Origin: Limnoglobus roseus
Lineage (GTDB): Bacteria; Planctomycetota; Planctomycetia; Gemmatales; Gemmataceae
Direction: 5' to 3'
Assembly: GCF_008254045.1 (NCBI RefSeq)
Contig: NZ_CP042425.1
Location: 8,074,163 to 8,138,162, forward strand
DNA length: 64,000 bases
The notes beneath the pieces were generated by a model, which had not been told where the DNA came from, did not search any database, and was given only the letters and a program-made list of their open reading frames with translations. The translations under genes were made by a program, and so were the position numbers. Positions within the stretch are counted from its first letter, which is position 1, and each line of letters opens with the position of its first letter. Positions 58,035 to 64,000 of the stretch are shown here, one piece after another.

Positions 58035-59324
58035 ATGCTCAACTTTTTTGGCTCCACCACCAATTCATTTTGTGACGGCGTCTCTCGGCGAAACTTCCTC
58101 AAGGTCGGCACCTTCGGAGCGGGTCTGACGCTAGCGGACGCTTACCGGGCACAGGCGGCCGCGAAGAAGACCGAGGGCACGCGGTCGAAGGCGATGAAGT
58201 CCGCGATCTTCATTTACCTGCCGGGCGGGCCGAGCCACCTGGACATGTACGACCTGAAGCCGGACGCGCCGAAGGAAATCCGCGGCGAGTTCAACCCCAT
58301 CGCCACGAACGTGCCCGGCGTGCAGATTTGCGAACACTTCCCGCTGCAAGCGAAGATGTGGGACAAGCTCGCCGTAGTGCGATCCCTGACGAGCGTGGAC
58401 GAGCACAGCGACACCCTCGTGATGACCGGCTACCCGGACCGCGTGAACGCCACCGCCGGCCACCCGTCGTTCGGGGCCGTCGTCTCGAAGCTCCGAGGCG
58501 ACGGCCCCGAATCCGTGCCGCCGTTCGTCTCGCTCCGGGGCATGTCCCGCGGCACCGAGCCGGGCTACCTCGGCTTGTCGCACCGCCCGTTCACGCCGAG
58601 CGGACCAGGCAACGCGAACTTGAAACTCGCCGGCGGCGTCACCCCCGAACGGCTCGACACGCGGAAGACGCTGCTCGATTCGTTCGACGACACGCGGCGG
58701 GAGATCGACGCGAGCGGCGCGATGAAGGGCATCGACGCCTACACCGAACGCGCCCTCGACATGGTGAGCAGCGGCGTGGTGCGGAACGCTCTGAACCTCG
58801 AAAAAGAAGACAAGGCCACTCGTGACCGCTACAAAGGCGTCGAGCAATTCCTAACGGCCCGCCGCCTGATCGAAGCCGGCGTCGGCTTCGTCACCCTCTC
58901 CATCGGCGGATGGGACACGCACGGCCAGAACTTCCAGAGCCTCAAAAAGCAACTGCCGAAGGTCGATCAAGCGATCGCGAACCTGATTCAAGACTTGCAC
59001 GACCGCGGGTTGCAGGACGACGTGGTGACGGTGATGTGGGGCGAGTTCGGCCGCACGCCGAAGATCAACGCGAGCGCCGGCCGTGACCACTGGTCGCCGG
59101 CAATGAGCGCGCTCGTGGCCGGCGGCGGCTTGAAGATGGGTCAAGCCGTCGGAGCGACCAACGCCAAGGGCGAGCGGCCGAAGGACTGGGCCTACACCGT
59201 GCCGCAACTGATGAGTACCCTCTACCGGGCCATCGGCATCGACCCGGCGATGACCTTCCCCAACGGCAGCGGCCGACCGATGTACATCCTCGACGACCGT
59301 GACCCGGTTCGCGAGTTGGTATAA
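58035..59324 (+). CDS. DUF1501 protein with Tat signal
   Basis: 429 residues. The twin-arginine motif is SRRNFLKVGTFGAGLTLADAY. The DUF1501 core has IFIYLPGGPSHLDMYDLKPDAP, the alkaline-phosphatase-superfamily-like start of a metal-binding site. Further conserved stretches are VGFVTLSIGGWDTHGQNF, DVVTVMWGEFGRTPKINASAGRDHW and the closing GRPMYILDDRDPVREL. DUF1501 proteins are secreted in planctomycetes, and sulfatase-like or phosphatase-like activity is proposed. It precedes its usual partner, the DUF1549/DUF1553 protein, on the same strand. Confidence 0.93.
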   Translation: MLNFFGSTTNSFCDGVSRRNFLKVGTFGAGLTLADAYRAQAAAKKTEGTRSKAMKSAIFIYLPGGPSHLDMYDLKPDAPKEIRGEFNPIATNVPGVQICEHFPLQAKMWDKLAVVRSLTSVDEHSDTLVMTGYPDRVNATAGHPSFGAVVSKLRGDGPESVPPFVSLRGMSRGTEPGYLGLSHRPFTPSGPGNANLKLAGGVTPERLDTRKTLLDSFDDTRREIDASGAMKGIDAYTERALDMVSSGVVRNALNLEKEDKATRDRYKGVEQFLTARRLIEAGVGFVTLSIGGWDTHGQNFQSLKKQLPKVDQAIANLIQDLHDRGLQDDVVTVMWGEFGRTPKINASAGRDHWSPAMSALVAGGGLKMGQAVGATNAKGERPKDWAYTVPQLMSTLYRAIGIDPAMTFPNGSGRPMYILDDRDPVRELV

Positions 59325-59468
59325 TTGGTTATCGAGCCGCAGGTTCACGCCGATCACCGCAGATCCGACCAGAAGACCAATCCGATTTTTGGTTTTCCGA
59401 ATTTGCGTTCCTCCGCGTGGATCTGCGGCGAATGCTTCTTCCCCGCCTACCTCAGCCCATCTCCTGCC

Positions 59469-61919
59469 ATGCGCATACTTGCTTCCCTCGCGGGTTTACT
59501 CTTGCTCGCCGGCACGGCCTCGGCCCAATCGCTGACGGCCTTCCCGCCGGCATTGGCGATCCGCGGGGCCGACGATGCGCCACAACTGCTCGTCACAGCG
59601 AAGGTGACTAACCGCGAACTCGACGCGACCGGGCAGGCGAAATACGCCGTCGCCGACGCGAAGGTTTGCCGCGTCGATGAGAACGGCCGCGTCTTCCCGC
59701 TGGCGAACGGCACGACCGAGATCACCGCCACGGCAAACGGGCAGAGCGTCAAAGTGCCCGTCACGGTGTCGTCGATGGAGACGCCGCGGCCGATCAACTT
59801 TAACAATCAAGTCGAGCCGATCCTCACGAAGATGTCTTGTAACAGCGGTGGCTGCCACGGCAAGATTCAGGGCCAGAACGGCTTCCGCCTCTCGCTGCTC
59901 GGCTTCGACCCCGAACTCGATTACACCACGCTCCTCAAGGAAGGCCGGGGCCGCCGGCTGATGCCGAGTTCGCCGGACGCCTCGCTGTTCCTCACGAAAG
60001 CCACGGGGCAGGTCCCGCACGGCGGCGGCAAGAAGATCGAACCCGGCTCGGAAGAGTACAAGGTTCTGCGCCGCTGGATCGCGACCGGCATGCCTTACGG
60101 CGAGCCGACCGACCCGGCCATCACGAAGCTGACCGTCCACCCGGCGTCTCGCGTCATCGACCGGCAAAGCCGGCAGCAACTCGCCGTTCACGCGCACTAT
60201 TCCGACGGCAGTGTCGAAGATGTGACCCGCCGCACGCAGTTCGAAAGCAACGAAACCGAAGTCGCCGTCGTGGACGGCACCGGCCTCGTGCGAACCCTCT
60301 CGATGACCGGGCAAGCCGCTGTCATGGTGCGCTTCTCCGGGCAGGTCACGGTCTTCCGCGGCATCGTCCCGCAACCCGGCCCGAAGGAGCCTTTCGCGTT
60401 CCGGCCGAAGACGGTCGTAGACGAGTTCACCGCCAAGAAGTGGCGGGAACTCGGCCTCGTACCGTCGGACGAGGCCACCGACGAAGCCTTCCTTCGCCGC
60501 GCCTACCTCGACATCACCGGCACACTGCCGGACGTGGCGGCCGTGACCGCCTTCCTCGCCGACAAGTCTGCCGACAAGCGGGACAAGCTGATCGACCGCC
60601 TCGTGGAGACGCCGGAGTACGCCTACTACTTCGCCAACAAGTGGGCCGACGTGCTGCGAGTGAAGCGGAAGAACCAAGCGGGGCGGGCCACCGGTACGTT
60701 CGCCTTCCACGATTGGATTCGCGGGGCGATGGCCGCCGACCTGCCCTACGACCAGTTCGCGCGGGAAATCATCTGCGCGAACGGCGACGAACTCAAGTCG
60801 CCACCGACCGTGTGGTACAAGGAGGTCACGACGCCGGAAAACTTCGTCGACGACCTGTCACAAGTCTTCCTCGGCCAACGGCTGGCCTGCGCCAACTGCC
60901 ACCACCACCCCTACGAGAAGTGGACCCAGGACGACTACTGGGGTCTCGCCGCGTTCTTCGGCCGCGTCGGCAAGAAGCCGATCGCATCTCCGGGGCAGCC
61001 GAATAACAACCAGGACCGCCGCCAACTCATCTACGTGAAATCGACCGGCAGCGTGACTAACAAGCGGCTGAACAAGACGGCCCCGCTGAAGCCGCTGGAC
61101 GCTGACCCAATGGAAGTGGATGGCGCCGACGACCCGCGGCAGAAGCTGGCCGACTGGATGGCGGACCCGAAGAACCCGTTCTTCGCGAAGGCCGTGGCGA
61201 ACCGCTACTGGGCGCACTTCTTCGGCCGCGGCATCGTGGACCCGCTCGACGACATGCGCGTCACAAACCCGCCGTCGAACCCGGAACTACTCGACGCCCT
61301 GGCGAAGTCGCTGCTCGACGACAAGTTCTCGCTGAAAGCCCTCGTGAAGACGATCTGCAAGAGCCGCACGTATGCCCTGAGTGCCGTGCCGAACGACTTC
61401 AACAAGGCCGACAAGCAATCGTTCGCACGGTACTATCCGAAGCGGCTGAATGCTGAGGTGGTCTTCGACGCCGTGTGCCAAGTGACGAACAGCCCCTCGC
61501 AGTTCGGCGGCCTGCCGACCGACAAGAACGCCCCGCAGCGGGCGATCATGCTGCCGGACGAGTCGTTCACGTCTTACTTCCTCGACGTGTTCGGCCGGCC
61601 GCAGCGGATCAGTGCCTGCGAGTGCGAGCGCGTCAACGAGGCGAGTTTGGCGATGACGCTGCACATGCTCAACTCGCAGGAAGTGCAGGACAAGATTTCC
61701 CGCGCGGCCGGCCGGGCCGACAAACTGGCGAAGGACCCGCGGCCCGACGCCGAGAAGGTGACGGAACTTTTCCTCGCCGCCCTGGGCAAGCCGCCGACGG
61801 CCGATCAACTTCAGATGGCGACAACCCACCTGGAAAAGTACGCGAAGGACAAGAAGCAGGGTTACGAGAACCTCGTGTGGGCGTTGTTGAACACAAAGGC
61901 GTTCCTGTTCAACCAGTGA
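59469..61919 (+). CDS. DUF1549/DUF1553 (PSD1) planctomycete cytochrome-like protein
   Basis: 816 residues from the ATG at 59469, with signal peptide RILASLAGLLLLAGTASA. An N-terminal Ig-like (BIG2-type) segment with DGSVEDVTRRTQFES occurs later, around residue 240. A first Cys motif is KMSCNSGGCHGKIQG (CX4CH), then DUF1549 (about 300-500) including LACANCHHHPYEKW (CxxCH), and DUF1553 (about 530-790) with NRYWAHFFGRGIVDPLDDMR and NAEVVFDAVCQVT. It works with DUF1501 proteins and is thought to act in the periplasm on polysaccharides. It begins 144 bp after its DUF1501 partner. Confidence 0.92.
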   Translation: MRILASLAGLLLLAGTASAQSLTAFPPALAIRGADDAPQLLVTAKVTNRELDATGQAKYAVADAKVCRVDENGRVFPLANGTTEITATANGQSVKVPVTVSSMETPRPINFNNQVEPILTKMSCNSGGCHGKIQGQNGFRLSLLGFDPELDYTTLLKEGRGRRLMPSSPDASLFLTKATGQVPHGGGKKIEPGSEEYKVLRRWIATGMPYGEPTDPAITKLTVHPASRVIDRQSRQQLAVHAHYSDGSVEDVTRRTQFESNETEVAVVDGTGLVRTLSMTGQAAVMVRFSGQVTVFRGIVPQPGPKEPFAFRPKTVVDEFTAKKWRELGLVPSDEATDEAFLRRAYLDITGTLPDVAAVTAFLADKSADKRDKLIDRLVETPEYAYYFANKWADVLRVKRKNQAGRATGTFAFHDWIRGAMAADLPYDQFAREIICANGDELKSPPTVWYKEVTTPENFVDDLSQVFLGQRLACANCHHHPYEKWTQDDYWGLAAFFGRVGKKPIASPGQPNNNQDRRQLIYVKSTGSVTNKRLNKTAPLKPLDADPMEVDGADDPRQKLADWMADPKNPFFAKAVANRYWAHFFGRGIVDPLDDMRVTNPPSNPELLDALAKSLLDDKFSLKALVKTICKSRTYALSAVPNDFNKADKQSFARYYPKRLNAEVVFDAVCQVTNSPSQFGGLPTDKNAPQRAIMLPDESFTSYFLDVFGRPQRISACECERVNEASLAMTLHMLNSQEVQDKISRAAGRADKLAKDPRPDAEKVTELFLAALGKPPTADQLQMATTHLEKYAKDKKQGYENLVWALLNTKAFLFNQ

Positions 61920-61926
61920 CCGTTTC

Positions 61927-61951
61927 GCGGGCGACCCGACGGGTCGCCCGC
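61927..61951 (+). terminator. Hairpin terminator
   Basis: An 11-bp perfect GC stem (61927-61937 with 61941-61951) with a 3-base loop lies 7 bp after the DUF1549/1553 gene. No T tract follows. Confidence 0.65.
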
Positions 61952-62001
61952 TATACTCATCTCTACCTCTCAGCCTCCGAACTCACCGTGGATTCACCCT
62001 C

Positions 62002-63216
62002 ATGCCCCTTCGCGCACTTGCCGTGCTTTTCTTCGCTTTGCCCGCCTTCGCCGCCGACCCGCCGTCGCGAAAGCCCGTCGTCGTTACCGACGCCGCCCTC
62101 AAACTGCACGCCGAGGCGCTCGTCATCGACGGGCACAACGACCTGCCGTGGGAACTGCGGCGGAAGGACGGCGGGGCGTCGTTCCGCGAGATCGACCTGC
62201 TGCGACCGCAGAAGAACCTGCACACCGACATCCCGCGGTTGAAAAAGGGCGGCATCGGGGCACAGTTCTGGTCGGCCTACGTTCCGGTGGACACGGCCAA
62301 AAAGGGCGTGGCCGTGAAGACCACGCTCGAACAGATCGACACGATCCACCGCATGGTGAAAGAGTACCCGAACGACTTCGAGATGGCCTACGGCACCGCC
62401 GACATCGAGCGCATCCGCAAGAACGGCAAGATCGCCTCGCTCATCGGCATCGAGGGCGGGCACTCGATCGATAACTCGCTCGGTAGCCTCCGCGCCCTCT
62501 ACCGCCTCGGCGTCCGGTACATGACGCTCACGCACAGTGAGTCGCTCGATTGGGCCGACAGCGCCACCGACGCCCCGAAATGCGGCGGCCTGTCGCCGTT
62601 CGGCGAGCAGGTCATCGCCGAGATGAACGCGATTGGCATGCTCGTGGACCTGTCACACGTCTCGCCCGAGTGCATGAAGGCGACCCTGAAGGTCACAAAG
62701 GCCCCGGTCATCTTCTCACACTCGTCCGCCCGCAGCGTGGCCGACCACCCGCGAAACGTGCCCGACGACGTCCTGAAGTTGGTCAAGGCGAACAACGGCG
62801 TCGTGATGGTCAACTTCTATTCCGGGTTCGTCGTGCCGGAAGGCGCACGGGCAATGCGGAAGATGTTCGAGGTCGGCCGCGAGTTGAAGAAGAAGTTCCC
62901 CGACGACGATGCGAAGTACCGGGAGGCCATGCTGGCGTGGCAGAAGGATAACGCCTACCCGAACGGCACGGTCCACACGGTCGTCGATCACATCGAACAC
63001 ATCATCAAGGTCGCCGGGATCGATCACGTCGGTCTCGGGTCCGACTTCGACGGCATCACGAAGTTGCCCGACCAACTGGAAGACGTGTCCACCTACCCGG
63101 TCATTACCCAGGAGATGCTGAACCGCGGGTACAGGCCGGAGGAGATCAAGAAAATGCTCGGCGGCAACCTGATGCGCGTGTTCCGCGACGCGGAAGCCGT
63201 CGCGGGGAAGAAGTAG
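62002..63216 (+). CDS. M19 membrane dipeptidase (renal dipeptidase-like)
   Basis: 404 residues with signal peptide PLRALAVLFFALPAFAA. The binuclear zinc site is complete: HxD in VIDGHNDLPW, Glu in IGIEGGHSI, His in LVDLSHVSPE, His in VIFSHSSARSVADHPRN and Asp in VGLGSDFDGI. The opening DGHNDLPWELRRK is the M19 signature. The enzyme hydrolyses dipeptides in the periplasm, possibly including cell-wall-derived D-amino-acid peptides. It follows the DUF1501/DUF1549 pair on the same strand after a terminator. Length is close to typical M19 enzymes. Confidence 0.95.
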   Translation: MPLRALAVLFFALPAFAADPPSRKPVVVTDAALKLHAEALVIDGHNDLPWELRRKDGGASFREIDLLRPQKNLHTDIPRLKKGGIGAQFWSAYVPVDTAKKGVAVKTTLEQIDTIHRMVKEYPNDFEMAYGTADIERIRKNGKIASLIGIEGGHSIDNSLGSLRALYRLGVRYMTLTHSESLDWADSATDAPKCGGLSPFGEQVIAEMNAIGMLVDLSHVSPECMKATLKVTKAPVIFSHSSARSVADHPRNVPDDVLKLVKANNGVVMVNFYSGFVVPEGARAMRKMFEVGRELKKKFPDDDAKYREAMLAWQKDNAYPNGTVHTVVDHIEHIIKVAGIDHVGLGSDFDGITKLPDQLEDVSTYPVITQEMLNRGYRPEEIKKMLGGNLMRVFRDAEAVAGKK

Positions 63217-63237
63217 CCGCGGGTTCAACCCGCGGCT
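63215..63237. repeat. Short GC palindrome after the dipeptidase gene
   Basis: AGCCGCGGGTT and AACCCGCGGCT (63215-63225 and 63227-63237) are separated by one base. It is similar in length and style to the two palindromes at 46446-46496, though its core differs. It overlaps the stop codon of the dipeptidase gene. Confidence 0.8.
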
Positions 63238-63250
63238 TCACCGGCCGACG

Positions 63251-63841
63251 TCAAACCACCGTGCACGCTTCTTCGAACGTCAGCCGGGGGCTGCGCGGGT
63301 GGAGCCGGCTCGCATCGCCGTGGCCGAGGTTGCAGAGGAAGTTCGACTTCACCGTCGTGCCGGCGAAAAACGCCGCATCCACCTTCGCGTTGTCGAAGCC
63401 GGACATCGGGCCGCAATCGAGGCCGACGGCGCGGGCGGCGAGCATGACGTACGCCCCTTGCAGCGACGAGTTGCGGAGGGCGATCATCTCCAGCACCGGC
63501 TCCGGCAAGTCCTTGAACCACGCCTTCGCGTCGGCGTGCGGGTACAGCTTCGGCAGTTGCTCGAAGAAGTGAACGTCCATGCCGACGATGGCCGTGACTG
63601 GTGCGGCCATCGTCTTGTCGACGTTCCCGGCGTCGAGGCACGGCTTCAGCTTTTCCTTCGCCTCCTTCGACTTCACGAAGACGACCCGCATCGGACACAT
63701 GTTCGCGGAGGTCGCCCCGAACTTGGCCAGGTCGTAGAGTTGCCGCAGTTCGGCGTCCTCGACGGGCGTCGGCAGCCAGTGGAAGTGCGTGCGGGCGTTG
63801 CGGAAGAGCAGGTCTTGCCCTTCGGCGTTCAGCTGACTCAT
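63251..63841 (-). CDS. RutE/HadB-like nitroreductase family protein
   Basis: 196 residues, the family length. The pattern follows the RutE-like (malonic semialdehyde reductase) branch: RNARTHFHWLPTPV at the start, LYDLAKFGATSANMCPMRVVFV, LRNSSLQGAYVMLAARAVGLDCGPMSGFDN and the closing NFLCNLGHGD. It binds FMN and reduces small carbonyl or nitro compounds with NAD(P)H. No rut operon or other pyrimidine-degradation gene is nearby, so a general detoxification role is possible. A DUF2007-like gene ends 16 bp upstream on the same strand. Confidence 0.88.
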   Translation of the reverse strand: MSQLNAEGQDLLFRNARTHFHWLPTPVEDAELRQLYDLAKFGATSANMCPMRVVFVKSKEAKEKLKPCLDAGNVDKTMAAPVTAIVGMDVHFFEQLPKLYPHADAKAWFKDLPEPVLEMIALRNSSLQGAYVMLAARAVGLDCGPMSGFDNAKVDAAFFAGTTVKSNFLCNLGHGDASRLHPRSPRLTFEEACTVV

Positions 63842-63857
63842 CGGGTACTCCGTGGAA

Positions 63858-64000
63858 CTAAGAAAGTGATTCGGTGGAAACGGGTTTGGTCGCGTTGTAC
63901 CGGGCGATGATCTCTTCGGCCCGGTTCGCGTCGTCCGTGCGGACCCAGAGTTCGACCGATCCCGGCAACACCGTCCCCAGGCCGGCGGTCAGGTCGTCGC
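63858..64000 (-). CDS. DUF2007-like protein, cut by the window end
   Basis: Only the last 47 codons are seen; the start lies beyond base 64000. The visible end includes LGTVLPGSVELWVRTDD and ANRAEEIIARYNATKP, resembling the C-terminus of DUF2007 (putative signal-transducing) proteins, small domains of about 70-100 residues. The stop is 16 bp before the nitroreductase start, so the two are probably cotranscribed. The family call is tentative because the N-terminal half is missing. Confidence 0.7.
   Translation of the reverse strand, partial: DDLTAGLGTVLPGSVELWVRTDDANRAEEIIARYNATKPVSTESLS

Overview
The window is high-GC bacterial DNA from a planctomycete, most likely of the Gemmataceae. The evidence is the company of lineage-typical families: a Tat-exported DUF1501 protein paired with a DUF1549/DUF1553 protein, a 1,385-residue ThuA/dehydrogenase/HEAT/PVC-type cytochrome c protein, an acidic 'MTEQDWL' protein, several exported sugar-phosphate isomerase/epimerase-like proteins, a Ser/Thr kinase beside an FHA protein, and many G+C-rich intergenic palindromes. 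Gene density is very high, with about 53 genes, two of them cut by the window ends. I see no phage, insertion sequence, integrase, CRISPR array, rRNA or replication origin.

Layout. 1-2.2 kb: end of an S9 peptidase and a divergent YchF-like GTPase. 2.2-6.9 kb (minus strand): glycogen branching enzyme, Ser/Thr kinase and tandem-FHA protein. 7.2-8.7 kb: two paralogous membrane proteins. 8.8-13.0 kb: the giant PVC cytochrome protein, closed by a 35-bp perfect inverted repeat shared with the convergent 'MTEQDWL' gene. 14.4-18.2 kb: a three-gene type VI secretion cluster (tssK, tssL, short tssM). 18.3-24.5 kb: TonB-dependent receptor, isomerase-like TIM barrel, kbl and a DedA protein. 24.7-30.2 kb: proline-rich exported protein, Tat isomerase-like protein, complex I genes in the order nuoI-A-B-C, a lipoprotein and a DUF2752 protein. 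30.2-34.8 kb: tilS, purH, an ABC ATPase and an alpha/beta hydrolase. 34.8-37.1 kb: an intact HtrA-like protease followed by a pseudoprotease with an internal PDZ domain. 37.4-43.0 kb: isomerases, ispD with two small genes, a SnoaL-like protein and an M20 peptidase. 43.2-49.1 kb: a degenerate subtilase-like protein, a small membrane protein, enolase and endonuclease IV. 49.2-56.5 kb: MFS transporter, FAD-Rieske oxidoreductase, CHASE3 histidine kinase with its response regulator, a BFD-like 2Fe-2S protein and a twin-RCK channel-like protein. 56.6-58 kb: secreted protein, tRNA-Cys, an 87-residue protein and tRNA-Arg(GCG). 58-64 kb: DUF1501 and DUF1549/1553 proteins, M19 dipeptidase, RutE-like nitroreductase and a DUF2007-like fragment.

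Most of the window is housekeeping or ordinary planctomycete content. The items that deserve attention are the TssM that stops just after its third membrane helix and lacks a Walker A lysine, the PDZ-in-protease pseudoenzyme beside an active HtrA, the twin-RCK protein whose pore loop has no K+ filter, the rearranged nuo block, the divergent YchF, and the intergenic palindromes, one of which forms coding sequence. All functions are inferred from sequence motifs read by eye; no database search was run.
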